Below are positions 44,371 to 54,247 of a DNA stretch of 64,000 bases, piece by piece (positions within the stretch are counted from its first letter, which is position 1; every line of letters begins with the position of its first letter). The stretch is from assembly GCA_964019655.1 (NCBI GenBank), contig CAXHTR010000003.1:310001-374000 (forward strand). The letters are read 5' to 3'. Below the pieces are notes generated by a model. It was not told the origin of the DNA and made no database searches. It saw only the letters and a program-made list of their open reading frames with translations. The position numbers and the translations under genes are program-made. Source of the stretch: Perkinsela sp. pyNocScin1 (Eukaryota; Euglenozoa; Kinetoplastea; Prokinetoplastida; Perkinselidae).

Positions 44371-46764
44371 ATGTTGCGAAGTATATTCGTAGCTGCAATG
44401 CTTTCGCTTTTTGTCGGCACTGTAGAAATAAGCAGAAGTCCTGTGCAAAAGGTAGGTGAAACTTTGAGCGATTCATCCTTTGTTGAGACCATCGTGACAC
44501 CGGCTACCCCTTCCAGCATTATCCTCGGCCCACTTGGCACTTCGCTCTTCATCATCGCCATTGGCATCACCGGCTTCGCTTTCGGTCTCTTCTGGTGGTG
44601 GCACCTCGCGCACAACATACGCATGTCTAAGAGCGCTACGTGTATCTCAGAGGACATTATGGAGAAGGTCGTTTACATCGCAAAAGCAATCAGCGATGGG
44701 GCAAGCACATTCCTCCTCTCTGAGTACAAGTACATGGTTGTTTTCATGGGTGTTTTTAGCGTGCTCATGTTTGTCCTCCTCGGCTTTACCGGTAGCAATT
44801 ACTGGGGAATGGCGGCCCTTAGTGTTGTATCGTTTGTCCTCGGTGGACTCACGTCGATTCTTTCCGGCTGGATCGGCATGCGCATTGCCGTTTTTACGAA
44901 CTGCCGTACCGCTATCCAGGCGAACCCGAGCGAGGGCATAAGCATCGCTGCCCAGTACCGTCGGTCGTTCCAGGCCGCTTTTCGGGGTGGCCTTACAATG
45001 GGTTTTTGCCTCACGTCAATGGGACTGATTATGCTCTTTTTGAACATCCTCCTTGTCCGGTGCATCTACACCGATGCTATCCACGTATATGAGATCGTCG
45101 CGTCTTTCGGACTCGGTGGCAGCGCCATCGCATGCTTCGGTCGCGTCGGCGGTGGTATCTACACGAAGGCTGCGGACGTGGGCGCCGATCTCGTCGGCAA
45201 AATCGAAGCAGGCATCCCCGAGGATGACCCGCGAAACCCAGGCGTTATCGCTGACTGCATTGGTGACAATGTCGGAGATATCGCTGGCATGGGTTCTGAT
45301 CTCTTCGGCTCCTTTGGCGAAGCCACATGCGCCGCACTCATAGTTGCAAGTGCATCCCCCGAGCTCTCTGCCAACTTTGGAAGCATGATGTATCCTCTCG
45401 TTATCACAGCCGTTGGTGTCCTTGTGTGCATGTTGACGTCATGTCTTGCATCCGTCTGGTGCCCAGTGCGCGACGCAAAAAGCATCGAGCCTACGCTTGC
45501 GCTTCAGCTCGTTCTGCCCACAGTCGTTAACTCGGTCGCGATCTTTGTCTTTACCTATGTGTGTCTTCCGCACGAGTTCCACCTCAAGCATATCTTTCAT
45601 CCGGAAGACAAACTGTGTACATGGTGGCATGCGTACATCTGTGTCGCCGTCGGCTTATGGGCAGGCCTTATTATCGGCTACGTGACGTACTACTATACAT
45701 CCAACTCGCACAAGCCAGTTCGCGAGGTTGCAAAGTCCTGCAAGACGGGATCTGCTACAAACGTCATCTATGGTCTCGCACTAGGTTATGTTTCTGTCCT
45801 TATACCCTCTATTGTCATCGCGCTTACCATTTATGTGAGCTACAATCTCTGTTTGCTTTACGGATTCGCGCTCGCTGCCCTTGGTATTTTATCGACAATG
45901 TCTATTGGACTAACTATTGACGCATACGGTCCCATCAGCGACAATGCAGGTGGAATCGCAGAGATGGCTGGTATGGGCTGTGATATTCGCGCTATTACGG
46001 ATGCTTTAGACGCGGCGGGCAATACAACAGCCGCCATCGGAAAAGGCTTCGCTATATCTTCTGCAGCTTTTGTCTCGCTGGCGCTCTATGGGGCGTTCCT
46101 CACACAGGTTTCACGCGATAATGCAGGGAATTATCTTCACCTACCCATCATGATTATTGATCCACGCGTGCTCGCCGGTCTCCTCTTCGGTTCTATGCTT
46201 CCATTCTGGTTCAGCGCATTGACTATGAAAAGTGTTGGTGCTGCCGCAATGGAGATGGTCGACGAGATCCGTCGCCAGTTTCAAGAGATCTCTGGTCTCA
46301 TGGAAGGCCTCGCAAAGCCGGATTATCGCCGCTGCGTGGAGATCGCTACGTTTGCTGCGCTGCGCAAAATGATCGCTCCAGGACTCCTCGTTATCGTGAC
46401 ACCAATAGTCATTGGTATTTTTTTTGGCAAAGAAGCGCTCGCAGGATTGCTTCCAGGTGCACTTATTTGTGGCGTCCAGCTAGCAATATCCAGCAGCAAC
46501 ACAGGTGGAGCGTGGGATAATGCTAAAAAGTACATTGAAGCCGGTGGCATTGAAGGCGCAGGGAAGGGGTCCGCACTGCATGCAGCTGCGATCGTTGGAG
46601 ACACTGTTGGAGACCCACTGAAAGACACCAGTGGACCATCTCTGAACATTCTGATCAAGCTTATGACAATTATCGCTGTCGTTTTCGCTCCAGTCACGCG
46701 AAGCTCCAAGCTCGGTGGGCTTATCTTTGACAACCTCCTATCAGGATTTAACCAGAATGTATAA
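44371..46764 (+). CDS. Membrane H+-translocating inorganic pyrophosphatase, K+-dependent type
   Basis: A 797-residue polytopic protein. The substrate-binding region DVGADLVGKIEAGIPEDDP and the following IGDNVGDIAGMGSDLFGSF (about 269-314) are near-invariant. A second acidic cluster, SDNAGGIAEMAGMG, and a C-terminal GDTVGDPLKDTSGPSLNILIK complete the active site. GNTTAAIGKG has Ala at 554 and Gly at 557, where K+-independent enzymes have Lys and Thr, so K+-dependence is predicted. In trypanosomatids this pump acidifies acidocalcisomes. A pyrimidine tract ends at an AG at 44379-44380, so translation may start at the ATG at 44398; a signal-like N-terminus is present either way. Confidence 0.96.
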   Translation: MLRSIFVAAMLSLFVGTVEISRSPVQKVGETLSDSSFVETIVTPATPSSIILGPLGTSLFIIAIGITGFAFGLFWWWHLAHNIRMSKSATCISEDIMEKVVYIAKAISDGASTFLLSEYKYMVVFMGVFSVLMFVLLGFTGSNYWGMAALSVVSFVLGGLTSILSGWIGMRIAVFTNCRTAIQANPSEGISIAAQYRRSFQAAFRGGLTMGFCLTSMGLIMLFLNILLVRCIYTDAIHVYEIVASFGLGGSAIACFGRVGGGIYTKAADVGADLVGKIEAGIPEDDPRNPGVIADCIGDNVGDIAGMGSDLFGSFGEATCAALIVASASPELSANFGSMMYPLVITAVGVLVCMLTSCLASVWCPVRDAKSIEPTLALQLVLPTVVNSVAIFVFTYVCLPHEFHLKHIFHPEDKLCTWWHAYICVAVGLWAGLIIGYVTYYYTSNSHKPVREVAKSCKTGSATNVIYGLALGYVSVLIPSIVIALTIYVSYNLCLLYGFALAALGILSTMSIGLTIDAYGPISDNAGGIAEMAGMGCDIRAITDALDAAGNTTAAIGKGFAISSAAFVSLALYGAFLTQVSRDNAGNYLHLPIMIIDPRVLAGLLFGSMLPFWFSALTMKSVGAAAMEMVDEIRRQFQEISGLMEGLAKPDYRRCVEIATFAALRKMIAPGLLVIVTPIVIGIFFGKEALAGLLPGALICGVQLAISSSNTGGAWDNAKKYIEAGGIEGAGKGSALHAAAIVGDTVGDPLKDTSGPSLNILIKLMTIIAVVFAPVTRSSKLGGLIFDNLLSGFNQNV

Positions 46765-46881
46765 AAGGGAAAGATAGAGAATCATATGAAATTATTGAAA
46801 TTATAATACTAGAAAGAAGACATGAATTCGCTAAGCATTATGCGGCCAATGTAAGAGGATTTTATCGTTTATAATTAAGTG

Positions 46882-48306
46882 ATGAAGGCTTTCGAAGAGA
46901 TAAAGAACATAGTATCAGAAGACAAGGCGCTCGCATGGCTTCAAGGTATCTGTCCTTTGCTAAAAAATGAGGCGGAAAAAAATCTTTACAAGAATTCAAA
47001 TTTTCCTGCCGCGGCGCTCATGGAAATACTTTCCAAAGCGCAGCAGGCAACGCCTTTCGGTGCATTGTCCATCAAGTACGTGAATGAAGTAAATGATGCT
47101 CTTCGTGAAATCTATCGCCGTATGTACCATGTGCAAGAGATCACCTGCATGTCTACTGGTGTGCTGTGGGCAGCTATGTTTGAATTTGATTGGGATGTTG
47201 AGCGTCTCCTAAGTGAAGCATTCGTTAGCAAATCAAAGCGTTTCCTCTTCCCGCCGCTACTTCTCGACGAAAATTTCGTCGGAAAAGAAGTCGAAGCTAA
47301 GGCGCCGCTCTTCTATCTGCACTTCGGTACCTGGCTGCAAACAAACAAAGATTTTCTGCTTGCTGGTGCAAAGCGGTGGAGTGAAGCTATCGACTCCAAA
47401 TACATGTCCAGTCTCAACCTTACTCCGATCCCAACTGCTGCCTTTGATGATGAGATTCCGCGTATCATCATCAACGATTGTCGTCGGACTTTCCTCTGTC
47501 CAAAGTATCAATTTCGTCTCGCAACTTTTCTCCATTCACTTTGGAAAGAATGTAACAATTACTCGCAATCTATGTCCTATCTTGCAGCGATTCTGCTTCT
47601 CGTTCTAAACGAGCAGCAAGCAGCTTGTATTATGCGGAAGGTTAACGCTGAGTACATTCCCGGTCATTGGGCGGCACAAGCGGTAGGATTCAATACTAAT
47701 GCGTACGTCTGGCAAGAACTTCTCGCAAATGTTGATCCCAGCTTGCACAAACACTTTGTGACTATCAAGTTCTTTCCAGACACATATCTTCAAAAGATAT
47801 TCAGTGCGCTATGCATCCATGTCCTAGAGTTTGATGTCTTATTCGAATTCCTTGAGGCCTTCTTGCTCGATGGGTTTCCTTTTCTTCTGCGCTTTGCATT
47901 ATCACTGGCACAGCACTTTAGAGAAAAGCTCTTGCAAATCGGGCCCGGGAATATTGAGAAAGGCTTTGATATGATGAAAATGGATGGTGGCACAGTCATG
48001 CGCTCGGATCATCTGGCAGTCCTCGATATGGCAAAAAGTATGAGCATTGATGCATACCTTTCAAGCATTTCGACCTGGCGGGCAAATGCTTACGAAAAGA
48101 TTATTAAGCCGAGACTTACAAACGCTTCAAGCACGTCTATCCTTGAGCCCTGCAACCTCTGCGAGACGAATGATGGTGATTTATTCTGTGAAGAGTGTGG
48201 ACCACTCTGTAGCTCATGTAACAGAAGGTCAAATATTGAGGGCAAACTAGCATCGCATAGTGGAAATTTTTTACACGAAGATACGCATCTTGTTGAAAAG
48301 TGGTAA
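46882..48306 (+). CDS. TBC-domain (Rab GAP) protein with C-terminal zinc finger
   Basis: A 474-residue protein from the ATG at 46882. The TBC fold is suggested by RIIINDCRRTFLCPKYQFRL (I-x-x-D-x-x-R-T, with the arginine finger), NYSQSMSYLAAILLLVL (dual-finger glutamine, normally Y-C-Q-G-M) and the helical region that follows. Both catalytic residues are present. At about 420-470 a Cys-rich module (CNLCETNDGDLFCEECGPLC then two CxxC/His pairs) resembles a B-box-type zinc finger. TBC proteins stimulate Rab GTP hydrolysis. Divergence makes this moderate confidence. Confidence 0.6.
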   Translation: MKAFEEIKNIVSEDKALAWLQGICPLLKNEAEKNLYKNSNFPAAALMEILSKAQQATPFGALSIKYVNEVNDALREIYRRMYHVQEITCMSTGVLWAAMFEFDWDVERLLSEAFVSKSKRFLFPPLLLDENFVGKEVEAKAPLFYLHFGTWLQTNKDFLLAGAKRWSEAIDSKYMSSLNLTPIPTAAFDDEIPRIIINDCRRTFLCPKYQFRLATFLHSLWKECNNYSQSMSYLAAILLLVLNEQQAACIMRKVNAEYIPGHWAAQAVGFNTNAYVWQELLANVDPSLHKHFVTIKFFPDTYLQKIFSALCIHVLEFDVLFEFLEAFLLDGFPFLLRFALSLAQHFREKLLQIGPGNIEKGFDMMKMDGGTVMRSDHLAVLDMAKSMSIDAYLSSISTWRANAYEKIIKPRLTNASSTSILEPCNLCETNDGDLFCEECGPLCSSCNRRSNIEGKLASHSGNFLHEDTHLVEKW

Positions 48307-48452
48307 GGTTGATGTGTATTGAAGTGTCAAGTTTTTATCACTGAAAAATCTTTTCCAATCGATATTTGGATCATACGTGAATTAGCTGCTATGCATATTA
48401 AGAAAAATACATTGAACAGTTTTGGAGGAATAAAGTAGTTTTGTGGAGTTGC

Positions 48453-50300
48453 ATGCGATTTGGTCGACTGATTGGCTGCAGCATGCAGCGCTCTGGCCCG
48501 AATGGTCTTCTATTCTCTTCGTATTGCTCCTGCCAGAAAGATCATTCAAAGCCTTTCACGAATGCATTTTGCGAAATCTTGGGAGATATTACGAGTGATG
48601 TCGACATATTTAGAGAAAATAAGCGAATTACGGACTACAGCGTATCAGGCATGACGTCAACACTCCGTCAAGACCTATCGGATGTAAAGCATAACGCGAA
48701 GCTATTCAGCGATATTATTTCCCGCCGATTCGAAGTGGAAGCTTGCGCTCTTACCAGCTTTGGGCTCGAAACAGTCCTCATATGGGCACGTAAGTTGGGT
48801 CTCGATAAGTCTCGTTGGGACTGCTTTCTATGTTGGTACGAGAAGCATAGCGTATGTGCCAATTTCACAGAGTATCTCACGGTTGAGATCGCGCTCGCTG
48901 CAGGGGCTCACTCGCGCGAAGCATGGTGCACATTCACCGCGATATATGAGAAGGCGACTGGCCGTATGCCCCCATTTGACCTTTTCATCTTGGCAGCTAT
49001 GGAGCAAAGCCATATACTACGCCGTGCTCGTGCACATTTCCAAAGCCTCCCAGCTTCCGCGCTCGAACGATCGAGTAGGGCAACGGAACTACGAAAAAAG
49101 GAAGGAGAGGTGCAGTCCTTCATTTTACTGGGTTTAGATGAATATTCTATACTCGTAAGCTCCAAGTCCCATGAACACATTGTCGATACTATCATGCGCT
49201 CAAGTATTTACTTTGGTGGCTTCTTTTTGGCCATGCGCTATGTGTGGCAGCATATATTGGAGAACACTGGGAGCCTCTCTGAGCAAACGTACGCTTACTT
49301 GATAGGGACATGTGCCAACAGACACGAAGAGAAGCGCATTCACCCGGAGACCATGCTTAATCAAGCGAAAGCGTACTGGAACCACTATAAGTTGCAAAAT
49401 CATAAACCATATAGCCTGGATGTCTTTTTGTCACTTTTAACAGCTTACTGCCATAGTGGCAGTGTCGATACAGGAGAAATCGCGGCCTCAGTGCTTAGTC
49501 TCGACATTTCAGGTGTAGGAAAGCGTGAAATAATCAAGTGCGCTCTATTCGCTGCGGCAAAACAACGCGATTTTGAGACATTTTGTACATTGGAAGAATA
49601 TTGTAAGGCGAACGAACCGATTCTTGGGGATATGCAAGTGCTTTTAGCTCGCCGACGCATGCATCTACTAACGAATAAGCCAGACAACGAGGTTTTCCAG
49701 ATTTATGAAGGCTGTCTGCTCGCTTATAAGGACAAATATTTAACAGACATGGCGTTTCGCTGGCTTGAGCAGCGCTCCGATACTGCTGGGCATCTTCTAG
49801 AATGCATTCAAATAGCCGAAAAAATGTGCGCGAAGCTTGAATCTTTCACTACCCCACTGAGTGCTATGCAAGTCGAATGTCTCATGTTGTTATATGCAAA
49901 GGCGTCGTCCATAAAAGGCATCACTTTGTATCAATCAACTAAGCCTGAAGTTCACTCTCAAAAGGCGAGGATTGCTTTTAATCGCATCACATATGCCCTA
50001 GGCTTAGATGATCTGGGTAGAAAAGTTAAAAATGATAAGATATCTGTTGTATATGAAAAAATATCGTGGTTTAGGCAAGCTTCTTTTGAGCTGAGCAAAT
50101 CTTCTCTTGATTCGAGAGATGCACTTCGGATTTGTTTCAATAAAAGCTCATTAGATCTTTTAGACTACCTCTTCAACGAAGAAATGCATGCTCAAAAGAG
50201 ACACGTGCAAAATACGTGGGATCCAATTTTACCCAAAAACGAGATAATCCATGTCATCGAATGTACAGCCATCGGTGCACTTTTAGATAAAAGTCGGTAG
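48453..50300 (+). CDS. Helical-repeat protein, probably mitochondrial (PPR-like)
   Basis: A 615-residue, all-helical protein from the ATG at 48453. The first 25 residues (MRFGRLIGCSMQRSGPNGLLF) are basic with no acidic residue, consistent with a mitochondrial presequence. Helix pairs of about 35 residues recur with Y/A-rich turns (TYAYLIGTCANR, DVFLSLLTAYCHSG), reminiscent of pentatricopeptide repeats, but the repeat consensus is too worn to call firmly. Kinetoplastid PPR proteins bind mitochondrial RNA. The frame is open upstream only to a TTG. Confidence 0.5.
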   Translation: MRFGRLIGCSMQRSGPNGLLFSSYCSCQKDHSKPFTNAFCEILGDITSDVDIFRENKRITDYSVSGMTSTLRQDLSDVKHNAKLFSDIISRRFEVEACALTSFGLETVLIWARKLGLDKSRWDCFLCWYEKHSVCANFTEYLTVEIALAAGAHSREAWCTFTAIYEKATGRMPPFDLFILAAMEQSHILRRARAHFQSLPASALERSSRATELRKKEGEVQSFILLGLDEYSILVSSKSHEHIVDTIMRSSIYFGGFFLAMRYVWQHILENTGSLSEQTYAYLIGTCANRHEEKRIHPETMLNQAKAYWNHYKLQNHKPYSLDVFLSLLTAYCHSGSVDTGEIAASVLSLDISGVGKREIIKCALFAAAKQRDFETFCTLEEYCKANEPILGDMQVLLARRRMHLLTNKPDNEVFQIYEGCLLAYKDKYLTDMAFRWLEQRSDTAGHLLECIQIAEKMCAKLESFTTPLSAMQVECLMLLYAKASSIKGITLYQSTKPEVHSQKARIAFNRITYALGLDDLGRKVKNDKISVVYEKISWFRQASFELSKSSLDSRDALRICFNKSSLDLLDYLFNEEMHAQKRHVQNTWDPILPKNEIIHVIECTAIGALLDKSR

Positions 50301-50574
50301 TAGAATATACATTTGTGAAAACAGCTTCTCTTTGCTCTTTTACAGCAAAGTTAGTAACCCTTGGCTAAATAGGCTAGAGTTGGAGTCGGCATGAGATATT
50401 CAGAATAGCAGGAGGGCCGAATGTCACAAAAAGAATAAAGATCAAGCTTTAATACGACTTTGCTTCGATCTTCAGGAAATAGGCATGTAAGCCAAATACT
50501 TGGTCCCTCCGATCCATGTTCAAAGAATTCTCGAAATAAGGAAGAACATCTGGCTTTTATTTTCCTGTGGCAAG

Positions 50575-51930
50575 ATGTTCCCGGGTAACCTGAGAGTACA
50601 TGCTGAACAATTTCCTGCTTTATATGAAATTTATATTTTTGAATGTCTTTTATTCATGCATCAGAGATGCTTAGTTGTTGGTGACAATGTTTTTGCACCA
50701 TTCATGGCAGCATGTCTACGCATGCACAAAATCGAGTGTGATCTTCTCATGCAAAAGCCTGTTAGCAAGATCGACAATTCTTCCATCATCTTACCACCGT
50801 CAGCTACTGAAGTACTCGGCGATATCTTCAAAATTTCCGTGCCTCGAGGCCACGTTGTAAGCAGGATGATCTCATTCGACCATGCAGGCAATGATATTTC
50901 CGACATTGATCTCAACAAATTTCGTCAAGACGGTATATCACCAACTTTTTACTCGTGTGAGCGATCTAAAATCACTGAAAACCTTTTGGCTCTCTGTCAA
51001 AATGGGCATTTTCGGTGCAAGGTTCTTCCATATGATGCTACGCTGGACGAGAGCAATTTATACCTAAATACCGACGGCACGGTTCGCGCAAAGTTTATGA
51101 ATATGCCGTATACCCCTGAACCATACACAAAGGTCATATTTACGACAAGATGCAGGCGAAGCACCCTCAATTTACCTAAGACATTAGAAAGTCTGGCGAA
51201 CAATGAGACTATGCGCGAGGCACAGCAAGTAAGGTGGTTAGAGCTCACTGTTCCTGCGATTGAAAAAAGCTCTGGCATTTTTGCTCCAAGTGGCCATGAG
51301 CTACTAGAAATCATCACCAACACGCAATCAAAGCTCATGATCAAACCGCTGCTATTTGGGAGAAAGCTATTTTATTCTGTGATCTTTTCAATGCGTGACA
51401 ACATGCACACACCATGGGAGCGTGGATACAATGCACAGATGTATTGGCAGGAATTTATCAACCAGTGGGCGAGCGGTAAGCCAGATTACATTAACCATAC
51501 ACTATTCCGCCCGCTGATGCAACAGATATACACCCGCAGTGACCATCAGCGGTACCTGATCTACAGCACACCGTCTTTTGTCTTACCGGATTGGGTCAGT
51601 GGCAATGGCAATATCCTTCGAGTAGGTCCATCTGCATATAGCATGATCTCGGATCCTATTGATCTTGCAGATGCTACAGCTTTCAGCGACTGCTACCTAC
51701 TTGCACAACAGCTCAGCAAAAGCCATGCAAGCGCTGCAGAGTGGCTTCAAAATACGCGCAGAAACAAAGTAGTTAGTGTAGCCAAAGCACAACAAGCTAT
51801 CATGGACTTTGCGTTCACCGAACGAAGTCAATTTGCTTACATAAAGAGCCGCTTTCGAATGAAATTTATGGGAAAGTATAGAAAGATGTATTCTTCAATT
51901 CTTGGACACATGAAATCTGTAGTTGAATGA
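50575..51930 (+). CDS. Degenerate flavin monooxygenase-like protein
   Basis: A 451-residue protein from the ATG at 50575; an ATG at 50656 is also possible. RCLVVGDNVFAPFMAACLRMHKIECDLL occupies the place of the dinucleotide-binding strand-turn-helix but lacks G-x-G-x-x-G. The C-terminal NGNILRVGPSAYSMISDPID and LADATAFSDCYLLAQQL match the layout of the second FAD motif (normally R-V-x-L-x-G-D-A-A-H ... G-x-N-x-x-x-x-D) but the key Gly-Asp is Gly-Pro. The fold looks like UbiH/COQ6-type hydroxylases with cofactor residues gone. It may be a pseudoenzyme, or the match may be coincidental. Confidence 0.45.
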   Translation: MFPGNLRVHAEQFPALYEIYIFECLLFMHQRCLVVGDNVFAPFMAACLRMHKIECDLLMQKPVSKIDNSSIILPPSATEVLGDIFKISVPRGHVVSRMISFDHAGNDISDIDLNKFRQDGISPTFYSCERSKITENLLALCQNGHFRCKVLPYDATLDESNLYLNTDGTVRAKFMNMPYTPEPYTKVIFTTRCRRSTLNLPKTLESLANNETMREAQQVRWLELTVPAIEKSSGIFAPSGHELLEIITNTQSKLMIKPLLFGRKLFYSVIFSMRDNMHTPWERGYNAQMYWQEFINQWASGKPDYINHTLFRPLMQQIYTRSDHQRYLIYSTPSFVLPDWVSGNGNILRVGPSAYSMISDPIDLADATAFSDCYLLAQQLSKSHASAAEWLQNTRRNKVVSVAKAQQAIMDFAFTERSQFAYIKSRFRMKFMGKYRKMYSSILGHMKSVVE

Positions 51931-52002
51931 CCGCGGTTATGAATGATGGTTCCAATTTCACAAGTTCTAATTTTCATCTCATTGATTGGTATTTTGCATG
52001 CT

Positions 52003-53985
52003 ATGAGCACGATTGAGGTACACGTCCGTATTCTCCCGTTCAAGGGTGAATCTGCATGGTGGACCGGTCCCACACACATTACACCAAAGCAGAGGCCCGA
52101 TCTTACATTTCCTTTTAGTCACGTGCACAACTCGTCCTGTACCAACGAAGATCTATTCCGCTCACTGGCACCGACAATCTCACAGGTCTTTCAGAGTGGC
52201 TCAAACGTAACTATCATGGCATACGGCCAAACTGGCAGTGGGAAGACGTACACGATGCTTGGAGAATCCGAAAGACACAACGGTCTTTTTCACCTTGCAG
52301 CAGATGTGCTCATCAAGGATGCCTTCGCACGTAACCAGGAGATGTCCAAGTATCTACGCACATGCATCAAGGGTACGTGCACAGGGGGCAAATTGCCAGA
52401 CCACATGGAATTGAAAGGTAAGGGCTCTGTGGCAGAGGTCCAAACAGGAGTTGCGTATGGCCTGCGCTGTGCATACCTTGAGATCTACAATGAGCAGATT
52501 CGTGATCTCCTTCAGAATCCGCCCGCCGACGTTGAAGTGCGCGAAGGAATATCGAAAGAGTCCATCCATTTTGACAAGCTTTCATGGCACTCCTTCGCGA
52601 CCATTCAGGAGTTACAAAATCTCGTGACAATGGGTGAAAAAGCGCGCGCCACCGCGCCGACGCCACTTAATGTTCACAGTAGTCGGTCTCACACAATACT
52701 CACCATCGAGCGTGTGAAACTCACATTTGGCGAATGTGCGTTTGGCATCAGGGCACCACCGCAAGTTGAGCGTGTGGCTGGCCAACTCCATCTCGTTGAC
52801 CTCGCGGGGTCTGAATGCGCACGACTCGCAGCAACAGCGGGCACCCACCTTCGTGAAGGTGGGTTTATCAACAAGTCCCTTCTAAGTCTTGGCAACGTCG
52901 TTGATGCCATTGTTGAGCAGCGATCACATATCCCATATAGAGAGTCAAAGCTTACACGCATTCTGTGTAACTCCCTCGGCTTGAGCAAAAATTCACGGAC
53001 ATCGATTATCTGCTGCATCAACCCAGATCCAAGTAACCTAGAGCAAAGCCTCGCTGGGCTGCGCTTCGCACAGCGGGCGTCAAAGGTTGTGGTTCATCCA
53101 AAGGTTCTTGGTACCCAACCACCATCGTGCATACTGCAGCTCCTCAACCTCATGAAGCACGCAAGGGTGGAAGGCAAATTAATGCTTGGGCAGATGCACG
53201 CCGCAGGTCTACACGATAGCACAATGATGACCATGTGTGAGAGCCGTCGACACTTCAACGTGATCACGCATATGTTCATTGAGGAATTCAATAAAATTCT
53301 CCTTGAGCTTTGCCGCGCTATCGAGTCAGCAGGCGGGATTCTCGTAGAACATAGAAATAATTGTCGACTTCGGAGCGAAAATATTCAACATCAAAAGTCC
53401 TACTTGAACTCTCTTATGCGGCAGACACATGGAGAGCAAGTTGCTCTATATAATGAACATTTCGCGAGAGAATGGGATACGCTTTTGCTTAATGAAACTC
53501 TGCAACGTAAGCGTGCTACTTTGGATGCCTTTGAGGAGCTCAATGACTTAGCAAAGCTTCAGGTGGACCTTGCACGGAAAAATTGCCACCAGAAAGCGAA
53601 CAATGTAAACCTACTCAGGCATGAAACTTCAGAAGATTTGAAAATCCAGAAAGCAGCGCTTGAAATCACGCAAGAAAACTTATTGCAGAATGAAAAGAAG
53701 CGCTTTATAGCGGCGGGCAGTCAGCGCGCCGCTCGAAAGCAATGCGACCGCATCAATATGGAGCGTGCAGATGTCGAATTCCAAATTCATAATTTACATG
53801 AGGTAGTTTCACGTCAATCATATAAAGAAAATCAAAATCAACAACGCAAAAATCATCTTGTAGCTCAGCAAAGAAAGATTGCATCCCTAAAGGAACTCAT
53901 TCATAAAAAAACTATTGAGCTAAACGCGCTTAATGATTGTGAACACGATGCGCCCGCTCTCAGTCCAAGTATGAAATCGGTTTAA
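52003..53985 (+). CDS. Kinesin motor protein
   Basis: A 660-residue kinesin from the ATG at 52003 (MSTIEVHVRILPFK). The motor contains P-loop GQTGSGKT (75-82), switch I NVHSSRSHTI, switch II LVDLAGSE, and NKSLLSLGNVVDAI plus HIPYRESKLTRILCNSLG in the microtubule-binding helices. The conserved neck region ends near 360. The C-terminal 250 residues are helical and charged, probably coiled coil (DQRKNHLVAQQRKIASLKEL type). No PH, FHA or Cys-rich tail domain is seen. An N-terminal motor suggests plus-end movement. Subfamily not assigned. Confidence 0.93.
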   Translation: MSTIEVHVRILPFKGESAWWTGPTHITPKQRPDLTFPFSHVHNSSCTNEDLFRSLAPTISQVFQSGSNVTIMAYGQTGSGKTYTMLGESERHNGLFHLAADVLIKDAFARNQEMSKYLRTCIKGTCTGGKLPDHMELKGKGSVAEVQTGVAYGLRCAYLEIYNEQIRDLLQNPPADVEVREGISKESIHFDKLSWHSFATIQELQNLVTMGEKARATAPTPLNVHSSRSHTILTIERVKLTFGECAFGIRAPPQVERVAGQLHLVDLAGSECARLAATAGTHLREGGFINKSLLSLGNVVDAIVEQRSHIPYRESKLTRILCNSLGLSKNSRTSIICCINPDPSNLEQSLAGLRFAQRASKVVVHPKVLGTQPPSCILQLLNLMKHARVEGKLMLGQMHAAGLHDSTMMTMCESRRHFNVITHMFIEEFNKILLELCRAIESAGGILVEHRNNCRLRSENIQHQKSYLNSLMRQTHGEQVALYNEHFAREWDTLLLNETLQRKRATLDAFEELNDLAKLQVDLARKNCHQKANNVNLLRHETSEDLKIQKAALEITQENLLQNEKKRFIAAGSQRAARKQCDRINMERADVEFQIHNLHEVVSRQSYKENQNQQRKNHLVAQQRKIASLKELIHKKTIELNALNDCEHDAPALSPSMKSV

Positions 53986-54247
53986 TGCGTCCCCCAGCCA
54001 ATAAAGGCATTTGCCATACTTGATGAAAATTTGCATAGCTATTTCAAATTTTCCGGGTCGCATACTGTGACATTATGGCAATAAGTTTCTGTGTTTACAA
54101 GCATGGGATATTTGGTTCTGCAACATAATCAGTCCCATAGATTAAGGTCGAATAGGTCTAGAATCATTTTGTCTAGAGGATTACCTTACGTGATTAATTT
54201 TGTTGTCAAAAATTTTAAACTCGAAACGCTTGAGGCATGGCTTTGAT
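53986..54247. other. Intergenic stretch, about 260 bp
   Basis: No ORF of interest. It is AT-rich, with a TTG-starting extension of the next gene's frame at 54200 that was rejected. Confidence 0.4.
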
